From Diacronema lutheri (Eukaryota; Haptophyta; Pavlovophyceae; Pavlovales; Pavlovaceae): a stretch of 64,000 bases of DNA. The notes under the pieces were generated by a model. The model made no database searches, was not told the DNA's origin, and saw nothing but the letters and a program-made list of their open reading frames with translations. Below are positions 49,801-58,049 of the stretch, piece after piece. Location: the NCBI GenBank assembly GCA_019448385.1, contig JAGTXO010000005.1:1465184-1529183 (forward strand), written 5' to 3'. The number at the start of each line of letters is the position of its first letter. Position 1 is the first letter of the stretch. Both the position numbers and the translations under genes were made by a program.

Positions 49801-52140
49801 CTCGGGCGCGCTCTCGTCATCGGGCTCGAGCGCGTTGTGCAGGCGCGCGAGCGCGCGCTCGACGGCCGCGGCGCCACTGCCGGGGGCGCGGCTCGCCACG
49901 CGCACCGCGCGCCGCCAGGCCGGCGCGAACATGAGCGCCGGCTCGAGCGCCGCGAGCGCGCGCGCCTCGCGCGCGTCGCTCGCGCCGAGGCGCGGCGGCA
50001 CGCGCGCGGCTCCGCGCGGCGCGGTGCCTCGGAAGCGTGGGCTCAGCGTGTAGGCGAGGTGCTGCGGCACGCCGCGCGCCTCCGCGCGCGCGCGTCCGTC
50101 CTCGACCTCGCGCCGCGCCTTCGCGATCGCCGGCGTGGCGCGCGCGAGCCAGTCGGGGTCGGCGGGCAGGTGGATCACGACGAGAATCGGCGCCCAGTCC
50201 AGCCGCGGGTTCTTGTGACGGTCGGGCACGACCCACACGAGCAGCACCGTGCCCTCCGCGCCGCACGCCGCCTCGTAGATCCTGGGCTGCGAGCGCCAAT
50301 CGGGCCTGACGCGCAGCGCCCGCGCGTGGTCGATGGCGGCGGCGCGGTCGCCATTGAAGTGAACCGTCGTCACCTCGCCGATGACGGACCGGCCGGACCG
50401 CCAGCAGAACACCGCGTCCGCCGACCCGCCGGCGATGGCCGCGAGCGATTCGGGCGCGGCGAGCCGCGGCAAGCCCTCGAAGGCGGCAAAGTCCTCGTGC
50501 GCATTGTACACGCCGCCCCAGCCGTCGTGCGCGTACGCGCGCGCGGCCGCTCGTACCGCGCGCGGCTGGTTCTCCACGCCCGACGTCATGTGCCATGTCG
50601 TCCCCGCGAAGCCGGGCTCGCCCAGCTCGGCCCGCACGACGGCACCGTACCCCGCGCCCTGCGTCGGGGCGGCGAGGTGGTGCATGCCCGCGCCGGTCAC
50701 GCCCTCCGTGCGCTGCCGCGTGACGATCGTGCCCGTCGCGTGCGCGAAAAGCGTGTCGACCACGGCGGGCGCGCGCCCGCTGTTCGCCCGTAGCCGCGCC
50801 CTGCCCGCTTTTAGCTGCTCGGGGTCCTTGGCGTCGTACACGCGCGCGTCCGCGTCGCCCTCATCAGGCGCAGTGTAGACGCAGCGGCGTTCGAGCGGCG
50901 CCGAGCCACCGCCGTCCGCCGCCGCCGGCGAGGTTGGCGCCGCGCCCGCCGCCACCGCGCTCGTCGCCGCCGTGCCCGTCGCCACCGCCGCAGCCGCCGC
51001 GCCCGCGGGGTCGTCGTCCCCGTCCTCCGCGCCCTCCCCGTCGTCAGCGGTGGTGGCGTCGCCATCGTCCCCGTCGCCCTCGCCCCCGCCGAGGCTGCTG
51101 AATGGTCGGGGCCCCCACGCCGAGGCGGCGCGCCGCTGCGGCGCACGCGGCGGTGGCGCTCGCGACGGCGGCCTTGGCGCCGCCGCGCCGCGCGGCCTGG
51201 CCGCCGTCGACAGCGCGCGGCCTGCAGCGCCCGTGAGCGCGTCGAGCGCGGCCGTGCGTGCGATGCGGTCGTCGGGCGCGCGCAGCGCCGCCTCGACGGC
51301 CTGCAGCAGCCCGTCGGGCGCGGATCCGCCGACACTGGCATCGCACGCCTCGGCGAGCCGCGCGGCCTCGGCGAGCCGCGCGGCCTCGCGGGTGAACGGG
51401 CCGAAGCGCCTGGCGCGGTCGCCGAGCAGAGCGCCGATGGCGGCGCGGAGCGTGCGCGCGCGGGTCTCCTCGTACGCGGCCGTCGTGAGGCGCGCGAGGC
51501 GCGCGTCCAAAGCCTTCTTGATGTCGACAAGGACACTCGCGCGGCGGCCGTAGAGCGTCGATGCGCTCGCCACGACCTCGGCCGCGACTGTTGCCGCGGC
51601 GAAGCAACACGCGGCCCCACTCTGCGGGGGCGCCTTGAAGGCATCGATGGGCGGCGCTGTTCTGCCGATGCGCTGCGCAAGCTTCTTGATGAGCACGCCG
51701 GCCGCCGTGGCGTACGCCGATTCGCCGTTGCCCAAGGTGCGCGAATCGGCGAGCAGGGCGAGCGCGGCGCCGGGCGGCGCGCCGCGCTGCGCGGGCGGCG
51801 CGAGGAGCAGGTACGCCGCCGTCCAGTGCACGAGGCCGCTGGACGCGCGGAGGCAGAGCGGTAGCACGACCACGAGCACCTGCCCAAACCGGTCCGCATC
51901 CGCGCATGCTTTGCGCAGGTTGCGCAGCGCCACCTTGAGCGCATGCTGCGAGCACCCCGTGTCGCCCACCCTAACCCTGCTCGTGCCGAAATCCGCGTAA
52001 CGCAGCAGGGCGATGAGGCAAGTGGATGGGACCACGTGGGGGTGGGTATCTCCCGGCGACAGAATGGTGCTGAGGGCCAGCGAGAAACTGTCCGAGCCGC
52101 CCCGCCCGCCGGGCAAAGCGTCCTTCACGGAGTCCTCCAT
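33238..52140 (-). CDS. Giant protease-nuclease-chromodomain-Fanzor1 polyprotein, copy B
   Basis: Three exons give one open product of about 6,213 residues: 52140-48466 (1,225 codons), 48332-35091 (4,414) and 34962-33238 (574 plus stop). Intron 1 (48465-48333) has a GTAGGC donor and GCGCAG acceptor, intron 2 (35090-34963) GTGCGC and GCGCAG; both are phase 0. Visible order: C48-like cysteine protease; unknown domain; hydrophobic segment and coiled coil; Ala/Arg-rich region; OTU-like domain lacking its Cys; Ala/Pro low complexity; second C48-like domain; degenerate third; conserved unknown module; YqaJ nuclease; Pro/Ala linker; unknown module; chromodomain; Fanzor1; acidic tail. No transposase of another type is seen. 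The lack of internal stops over 18.6 kb of coding sequence suggests a recently active or selected gene. ATG at 52140 is the first in frame. A polyprotein cut by its own protease is inferred. Confidence 0.75.
33345..33560 (-). repeat. Asp/Gly-rich low-complexity tail, copy B
   Basis: GAC/GGC trinucleotide-rich coding sequence giving a tail of Asp and Gly runs after the Fanzor1 domain, followed by a basic end (RGPKRGRR). Copy A has the same kind of tail after a stop codon. Confidence 0.8.
33600..35940 (-). other. Fanzor1 (TnpB-like RNA-guided nuclease) domain, copy B
   Basis: Begins near NAGPQAVTA and ends after HRDYNAARNIFYDVHDMAA. RuvC-I Asp lies in VVVAADPNMGN (codon 34440-34438). The rearranged glutamate lies in FVPEPYTSMHC (33894-33892). 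RuvC-III Asp lies in HRDYNAARNI (33714-33712), the classic TnpB-type ending. CPAC precedes it. KGAPPAFQVGLL and LLVCVGKW match the strand-helix before the glutamate. The domain is split by a 128-bp intron that has no counterpart in copy A. All three acidic residues are present, so this copy is the better candidate for an active enzyme. Confidence 0.88.
36265..36423 (-). other. Chromodomain fused upstream of Fanzor1
   Basis: The segment YEVEAVVDERRKAG, FQFRIRWRGYDESADTWEP and EANV is a textbook chromodomain (Y.VE.I.D.R, Y.VKW.GY....NTWEP, NL). The aromatic cage is Tyr at the start, Trp in RWRGY and a Trp/Tyr pair near TWEP. Chromodomains read methylated histone H3, and chromoviruses use them to target integration. 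In copy A this place holds an RGG/Pro linker and no chromodomain. Confidence 0.85.
39500..40150 (-). other. YqaJ/lambda-exonuclease-type nuclease domain, copy B
   Basis: SPRWHDERWEEVTGSKVGD opens the domain, followed by GILGEAVALRKLA, FSPDGLAILPE (Asp), VLVEVKTLTK (E-x-K) and DQLQLGMHVLG. This is the full active-site pattern of the family, with the same layout as in copy A. Confidence 0.82.
40740..41640 (-). other. Conserved unknown module, copy B
   Basis: Counterpart of copy A 4105-5130, with LPRELLRAYHEAVLCV, PLLVMLGRCP, LCLEASSPLWFCP, INKAVLDHF and FEFAGG. Family unknown. It sits between the protease-like region and the YqaJ nuclease. Confidence 0.6.
42030..42330 (-). other. Degenerate C48-like region
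   Basis: Contains PAVLVVQRAVD, VHGWCAHAAG and DQAGVAALRVLYAL. The last resembles the DCGVxxL nucleophile motif of Ulp1-type proteases but with the Cys replaced. Weak; could be unrelated. Confidence 0.25.
43805..43890. repeat. (GGC)n repeat encoding polyalanine
   Basis: About 26 near-perfect trinucleotides, read as an Ala tract in the copy B frame on the minus strand. Adjacent sequence to about 44040 is related GGC/GGT low complexity. Confidence 0.9.
44240..44560 (-). other. C48/Ulp1-like cysteine protease domain (second)
   Basis: Order of motifs: AVIGVWSPS, SGHFTALRLVRV (His), YDAVLVDTLASP (Asp), then AAQRGATCGLAIVGAL (Gln, Cys). This is the His-Asp-Gln-Cys order of Ulp1/adenain-type enzymes, with residues roughly 2507 to 2574 of the spliced product. 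An active site is plausible. Confidence 0.5.
45600..45880 (-). other. OTU-like domain without catalytic Cys, copy B
   Basis: GARGGVLHALRASLP aligns with GNDCLLAAVLAALP of copy A, and LPVRLACTAVARARGVTVLL with the matching later segment. The Cys is not kept, so if this is an OTU fold it is inactive here. Confidence 0.35.
48180..48860 (-). other. Hydrophobic segment and coiled coil spanning intron 1
   Basis: A 25-residue hydrophobic stretch (RIVATVALGGAVFAGMSALV, about residues 1097-1121) could be a membrane helix. It is followed by a basic patch (KGKRRRARAN) and a heptad-like Ala/Glu/Arg helix. The helix continues across the intron (48465-48333) into GRPADLRLQQAHFGMRED, which supports the splice. 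Confidence 0.5.
50060..50570 (-). other. Unknown alpha/beta domain in copy B exon 1
   Basis: A region of normal composition with HDGWGGVYNAHEDFAAFEGL, ADAVFCWRSGRSVIGEVTTV and EGTVLLVWVVPDRHKN. The Asp ... Glu-x-Thr arrangement recalls a PD-(D/E)XK fold, but the Lys is missing. Function not assigned. Confidence 0.35.
51520..51900 (-). other. N-terminal C48-like cysteine protease domain
   Basis: Near the N-terminus of the copy B product: VLVVVLPLCL, SGLVHWTAAYLLL (His105 with the usual Trp), LALLADSRT (Asp132), PPQSGAACCFAAATVA (Gln173, Cys178/179). The spacing His-Asp about 27 and Gln-Cys 5-6 matches Ulp1/SENP and adenain-type proteases, which occur in several large DNA transposons. Role in cutting the polyprotein or removing SUMO is inferred. 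Confidence 0.6.
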
Positions 52141-52659
52141 CTGCAGACTGTGGGCACGTCAGTGTCCGGATGGCGGCCCGGATGATACTTGGGAGAATTT
52201 ACATGATGCCCTGGAGAATGCCCCGCTCTCCCACAACCAGGACCCGCCAGCGCGCCGAGCCTACTCGTTTGCCCGCGCCGCCTCTCTTTGCGCGCCCGAG
52301 CGCGGCCTCCGAGCGCGGCCAACGTCCTCCGGGGGCGTGCATCGTGGCTGCTCGGAGGGGCTGCGACGCGGCGAAAGCTCGCTGCGCGGCCGCAACGTGA
52401 GCGCGCGCGCGCGGCCGCGCGCCGGCCTGCGCTGCTCTGCACGGCCGCGCGCCGGCCTGCGCAGCCTCGTCGCGCAGCGTGAGCGCGAGCGCGCGCGAGG
52501 CGAGCTCGGCGGATGGGTGCGCGGCGGCGTTGGCGGCGGGTGCGGCGGCAGGCTGGGCGGCGGGTTTGGACGGAGAGTGTCGGGGAAGAACGGGGCGCAT
52601 CCTGGCTGGGAGTTGGACGGCGCCCACCACGCGCTGGCGGATCCTGGTTGCCACCACCA

Positions 52660-52676
52660 CCCCCCCCCCCCCCCCC
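52660..52676. repeat. Poly(C) tract
   Basis: 17 C on the + strand, i.e. poly(G) on the strand of copy B, about 520 bp upstream of its start. Confidence 0.9.
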
Positions 52677-54044
52677 GGAGACGAGGACCAGGGGCATGGC
52701 CGACTCGCTGCGCCGCACAGCGCGCGGCGCGCGGCATGCTGCGCGACCTCAAGCACATCCAGCCGCGCTCCGCCCACGCAACGCGCGCAATGCCGCGTTG
52801 CACTGCAGGTGTGCACGTGCGGCTCTCACGCGCACTGTGTTGCACGAACGGCATCACGCCACCGAGCTGCGTCCGGACCACGCGCCGCGCGCAGGCGACC
52901 ACACAGGGGCGCGCCGCGCCGCGCGTGCGCGCCCTCGCAACCGTTGCAGCACGCTCTGCCTTGCACTGCGCCGAGCCGCCGCGCGCTGTGCGCGTGCATG
53001 CAGGGCGCACGCGTGCGACGAAGCGCGCGCGCGGCGAGGCGCGCGGGCGGCTCGCTGCGCGGGCGGCAACGCGCCCAGCTGCGCCCAGGCCAGGCGCGCG
53101 CCCGCGAGTGCCACCGGGACGCACTGCCCCCGCCGGGGTCGCCGCGCGCTCTGTGTGTGCGCTCGCGCGCTGCGAGCGCGGCGGAACGTTCGTGCATGGC
53201 GCGAAGAGCGCGGCACCCGAAGACGGCTGCCCCGAGCCCGCGCCGGGTGGCAGCGAGCGGCGGCACCTCCTCGGCGAGCCCGCCCCGCGCCTTCCCCTCC
53301 ACGTGGCGTTTTGAGGCAGACGGACACGCGCCCACACTGCGACTGGGCACGCTGCTCGAGGCAGACACGCACCCAACGCGCGCGCACCACGCGCCCGCGT
53401 CGGCGGGCCGGTGTGAACGAGCGAGAGCTCGGTGTCGCCAACGGGGGCACGGGCGCGACTTCGGTCCGCCTCTCGACGGACGCAGGCGACGCTGCCGGGA
53501 ACTTCCCCGACGCCTGCACATCCAGGGCTTCGAGGTACAGAGCTGGGCAACAGTGCCGCTCGTCACCGATGAGGCGGCCAAGCTCGCTATCCTTGCTGCC
53601 CTCGGCTCCACCAAACAGCCGGGCGACCCAACGGTTCGTGATCGCCTGGCCGCCAGGTGCGAACCGCGCCCGTGCAAGCGCTTCACCCGCATTCTCCGCC
53701 CCGCTGCGGACGTCCGCCTGCCGGCCGCGAACACGGCCGGTGCGCGTTGCCGCCTGGCCCAACACGAAAACCCGCCCGCCCCCGAGGCCGCAGGTCCTAC
53801 CTGCCCAAGCGCAGCCCAACGGCACGCAGACAGCCCGCCTTGGCAACCGACTCGTGCGCGAGCGCTCCGCCCTCCACAAGAGCCTGCCCCACGCCACCGC
53901 CGACGCGGAGCCAGCGCAGCCGACGCCCCTCCGCGACGCTCGCGCCGCAAGGCGCAAGGGCCCCGGCGAGACGGCGTCAACCAAGCCCGCCGCTGGCACA
54001 GCGCCGGCACCCGGAGCCCACCCCAAGCCCCCGCGCACGCCTCG

Positions 54045-54074
<30 letters not shown>
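54045..54074. repeat. Poly(C) tract
   Basis: About 30 consecutive C on the + strand in non-coding sequence. Confidence 0.95.
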
Positions 54075-54075
<1 letters not shown>

Positions 54076-54477
54076 ATCGGCGGACCGATTGCGTTTTGGT
54101 GCGCCAGGCTCAATGCGCCATCGCAGTGGCGGGCCCGCAGACGCAGACGCTGACATGCCCAACGCTGGGCACTGAGGCCGCAGGCCGGCCCTCCTGGACC
54201 TGGCGGGCGAGCTGCCCGCGCAGCGGCCACGCGAGCCTCGCACTGACCGTGGCGGTCGCTGCCACCGTGATAGCTGCGGGTGCGGCGGCCTTGGCCCCAA
54301 CCCCATCATCCGTCTTCATCCCCGCCCTGCTCGCGCTCGCGGCCTACGTCGGCAATCCCTGCACCGGGATCCGCCCCGCGAAGTCCACACAAGACTTATC
54401 CGTGCTGCACGCCAGCCGCGCGCGCCGACGCGCGCCGCTCCCACACGCTCACCTCCGTTTCCGCGGGCGGCCCAACG

Positions 54478-54511
54478 CCCCCCCCCCCCCCCCCCCCTCC
54501 CCCCCCCCCCC
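54478..54511. repeat. Poly(C) tract
   Basis: About 34 C interrupted once by T, + strand, non-coding. Confidence 0.9.
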
Positions 54512-54878
54512 GGCAGGCGGCCATCGAGCCGCATTAGCACACCCGCCCGGGGCCTCCCGCCGCACCCGCAGCGGCTCGGCGCCTTGAATCCTCCCGTCCC
54601 CCGGGGTGAGGCCTTCAACCCGGGCCCAGCGCGCTCCGACTGCCTCACGCGCGCCAGCGCCAACCTCGGCGGCATGGTAGACCCCGAGCGAAAAGCCGCA
54701 CTTCTCGCCGTCCTCGTCAGGCGCAAGTACGTTATCCTGCTCCTACTGCCGACGCGGCTCCCGCGCGCGCGGACTACTACGCCGGGCAGATCGCCGCAGA
54801 CGCACGTGAGTGCACACGTGCGGACAAGGCGCACACGCTCGACGTCCAGTTAGCGCACGTGCACGTGCGCGCCACTGG

Positions 54879-56520
54879 TCACATTTGAGCGTCCGTGCTC
54901 GCCCACAGCGTCGCCATCCACAAGATGCGCGCTGGAGCCATCCAAGCAGGGCTCTGCCTGCTCGGCTTCCGCAAGGCAATTTGGGCCGCGGACAGCGGAC
55001 AGCGGACGGCGTGCGCGTGCGAGGTGCGAAAGGAGGAAGAAGGTAGGGAGAGTTGTGTGTGTGTGTGGGGGGGGGGGGGGGGGGGGGGGGGCACAGCGGC
55101 CGCCGGAGACGAGGACGCACTCATCGCTGTTGGCAATGCGCGCGTCACGGAGACAACTTGGCGGGCCTCGCACGCAGCTGGGCCGATCGCCGCCGTAGAG
55201 ATGTCTGCAGCCGTCTCCGCGATGCCGATCGTCGCATCTGTTGGCACCGCTGCCATCTGCCGCACCCGCGGCCAGGCTGCCGGCAAGGTCGGCGCGTCGG
55301 GCTCCGAGCTCGGCCACGCAGGCGATGCGGCCGACGGCGGTGACGCTGAGCCCAGCGCCGGGTCCAACGGCTCCACGTCCAGCCGGCTGTGAACGAGCAT
55401 GCTCGCACCACTTGCCCACGCCAGCGCGTCGGACTCAGGCACGTTGTAGATCTGCGCGGGCAACGCGCGTGCGTGCGGCAGGCGCGCGCGCGAGCTTTCA
55501 GGCCACGCGCGCGTGCCGCGCGGGAGGACGGGGCGGTCGCGGCTGCGCTCGACCGCCGGTCGCGGCACCGAGCGACCGTGCGCGCCGCCGCACGTTGTAG
55601 TCGTCGCACGGAAACCAAGCCTCGTTGCGGAGCACGATGGCGACAAGGTGCCCGCTCATCGGCCCCTCGCCCACGTGCACCACGCCGGCGACGGGGAGGT
55701 GGTCGCGCCCGCCGAGCAGCAGCCGCGGCGCGCACACGAGCGCGCGGTTGTTCTTGCACTGCGAGCCATTGCCGCGCGTCGTGCGCGGCGCCTCGACAGC
55801 AATGCTGGCTGGCGTGAGCACGCCCGAGTGGCCCGCGTTCGTGTGGCGATCCCGCGGCGGCCCAGCGGCGCCCCCCAGAGCGTGTGCAAGCGCGCGCGCC
55901 GCATCGCCGCCGACGCTGACGAGTACGGCGATGCCCTCGCCGGCCTCTGAAGGCACGGCGATCTGCTCGAGCACTGGCCCGACGCGTGTGTCGGCTTCAA
56001 AGGCCGCAGCGAGCCCGGGCACTCGGCCGAGCAGCAACCGGAAGAACTCAGCGGCATCCTGCGGCGTCCTTCGCGCGCCACGGCCCGAGATGACGTCGAT
56101 GACGGACACAAGACACAGCCGTGTCGGCGCCCTGGTGTCCTCGATCAGCGTGCCAGAGTCCCGAAAACGCGCCCTCTCGACGCTGTTGGCACGGCGCGAA
56201 GCGGAGCGAAGCATCGCACGGAGCATGTTCAGGGCGAAGAGCGATTGCATAAGGACGGTCGTGTAGCACGCGCTGCCCTCGTTTTTCGCGCCTGCGCCGC
56301 GCCGCGCAGCGCCGGGTGTGCGGGGTGCGCACGCACGGTTTGCGGCGGGATGGAGGGAGGCTGGCTGGGCGCGCGCCGAGCCCGGCAAGCCGTGCAGGCG
56401 CTCACCACGCGGCACGCCGGGCACTCTCACCGGCCACATCGGGCCGTCAAACGCGTCTTCCACAGGCTGCCAACCGACGACGTAAAACTTGCTCAAGGCG
56501 CCGCGCCGTGCACGCGCCAT
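54879..56520 (-). CDS. Ubiquitin-specific-protease-like (C19) protein
   Basis: The Cys box NEGSACYTTVLMQSLF (typical NxGNTCYMNxxLQxL) is near 56280-56235. TPQDAAEFFRLLLGR is the usual helix after it. The His box is GHLVAIVLRNEAWFPCDDYN near 55650-55594. An intron (55593-55452, GTGCGG donor, GCGCAG acceptor, phase 0) restores the last USP motif: IYNVPESDALAWASGASMLV ending HSR (typical AYxLxYxR). USPs remove ubiquitin from proteins. The finger region is short, so this is a minimal or divergent USP. ATG at 56520 (MARARRGALSKFYVVGWQ) is a possible start, and another intron may lie near 56300. The frame runs to 54879 through a poly(G) tract that reads as polyproline, so the 3' end is uncertain. 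Confidence 0.65.
55067..55091. repeat. (GT)n plus poly(G) tract
   Basis: A short GT repeat leads into about 25 G on the + strand, in or just after the last exon of the USP-like gene. Confidence 0.9.
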
Positions 56521-57425
56521 GCGCGCGCTGTTGCGGGCTGCGCAGCAGGGACGACGGGGGAATTGGCGAGCGAGGGTTGGGCGCAGATCAGCGTGGTGGC
56601 GCGGCAAGACGAGCGCGCGCCGGGCGCCTGGCGCGGAGGCGCCCCGCGCGAGGACGCGAGCCGCTTCTCGCACCGGACGGGCGCCCACGCGCAAGCCGGC
56701 TTTCGAGGGCTGGTGGATGGTGGCAGATGCCGAAACGGACACATGGAATGATGCGTCGGCGGCGCGAGCGCGGGACGATCTTGCCCGGGCAATTTTGCGC
56801 ACGCTGCCAGCGCGCGTATGCGTGCGCATGCAGCGGGCGGCGCGCACGTTGCGCGTGACGGGGCGCCGAGCGGCACACCGGCGGGGACGCGCTCGCCGCT
56901 GCCGTGGCATCGTACGCTGCCTGCGTGCTGGCCCGCACGCACGTTGCCGGCGCGAGGGGACGGCGAGTGCGCCTCGGCCGAACAGGCGCGAACGTTACGC
57001 CCGAGCGCGTGGCCGGGCCCCGCCGACTGCACGCAGCGCCGGCCCAGGCGCGCATCCGCCCGACGCGGATTTGGACGACGCATCGACCGGCACGCCGAGC
57101 GTCTGCGCCCGCCTCGCGGCCGGTCGCGCCGGCCCCTCTTCGGCCCGAGGCCGCACGTCCGCCGCGCGCCGCTTTGGCGCGCGGCGCGGCGCTCCCGGAA
57201 CGCGCATGGCACACGCGCGGTGCGCGGGCACGCCCGCAACGCGCCATTCCAGCGCGAGCAGTTCGGCAAGCTTGCAGCGCGCGAGCAGCCGGGCATGTGC
57301 CGCGGAAACACAGTTCGCTGTGTGCGCCGGCCGCGACGACACGGCGTAGCGGCGCGAGGCTGGCCGCCGGGGCCACGGGCGTACTGCCGTGGCGCGACGC
57401 CATGGTATGAGCATTAAATTCATCG
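56521..57425. other. Region upstream of the USP-like gene
   Basis: No gene I can support. Open frames are Arg/Ala-rich shadows. It would hold the 5' UTR and promoter of the USP-like gene. Confidence 0.4.
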
Positions 57426-57463
57426 GGGGGTGGGGTGGGGGGGGGGGGGGGGGGGGGGGGGGG
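57426..57463. repeat. Poly(G) tract
   Basis: A G-run of over 25 bases preceded by GGGGGGTGGGGTG, + strand, 3' of the decayed helicase gene. Confidence 0.9.
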
Positions 57464-57775
57464 CGCGTTGTGCGCACTTGGCGCGCGAGTAGTGCGAGTG
57501 GCGGGCGAGCCTCGTCGCCCACGGAGCCCGCCCCCGGCTCGGCGGCGCGCCGCCTGCTCGCCGGGTCGCGCACCGCCGTCGCCGCCGCTGCGCACTTGCC
57601 CAGCTTGCCGGCAGGCGGCAGGCGGCGGCGACGGCGGCGGCGGCGGCTGCGGCTGCGGCGCGAGCGCGACGCCGGGCGGCGGCAGCGCCGACGGCACGCG
57701 CGCAGCGGCGACCCACGCGGCGGCGGGCAGCGCGCCAGCGTGAGGCCCCTGCGCGCCGGCCGCATTGGCGCCGCC

Positions 57776-57912
57776 CTGCGCGCCCTAGAAGGGCGCGCAG
57801 GTACGCGGGCCGGTCGCGCGGCGCGCGGTGCTGGCGAGCACCCGACGGCTGCGCGTCGGCGCGAGCGGCGCGGCGGGCGTCGCGCCGGCGGGTGCTGGCC
57901 AGCACCGCGCGC
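57776..57912. repeat. Two strong inverted repeats
   Basis: First, CTGCGCGCCCT-AGA-AGGGCGCGCAG (57776-57800): a perfect 11-bp stem with a 3-base loop. Second, 24-base arms (57821-57844 and 57889-57912) that match at 23 of 24 as reverse complements around a 44-base GC-rich loop; each arm is itself nearly palindromic (GGTGCTGGC(C/G)AGCACC). Lies 3' of the helicase pseudogene. Confidence 0.85.
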
Positions 57913-58049
57913 CGGCGGCGCGCCCGCCGCCAGCGCGCCGCCCGCCGCCGGCGCCGCGCGCGCCGTCCGCGCCCGCCGCCACCGCGCGCCGCCGCCGCGC
58001 ATTCGCGCGCGGCGGCGACGGCGGCCGCGGCGAGCGCCGCCGCCGCCGC

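Larger units (their letters stand above)
52141..54878. other. Gene-poor region 5' of copy B
   Basis: No gene I can support on either strand; open frames are long but of Arg/Ala/Pro shadow type. Possible short coding patches exist, such as + strand about 53510-53660 (FEVQSWATVPLVTDEAAKL), without a gene model. It contains three poly(C) tracts and would include the copy B promoter and its other element end. Confidence 0.4.

Noticed and set aside
53400-53660. Phage tail-fibre-like GVANGGTGATS segment on the plus strand
   Set aside because: A short match in one frame without repeats or a gene model; neighbouring normal-looking sequence lies in another frame.
57420-58040. C-terminal extension of the helicase frame to the poly(G) tract
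   Set aside because: Arg/Ala-only translation over strong hairpins; conserved helicase sequence ends near 58050.
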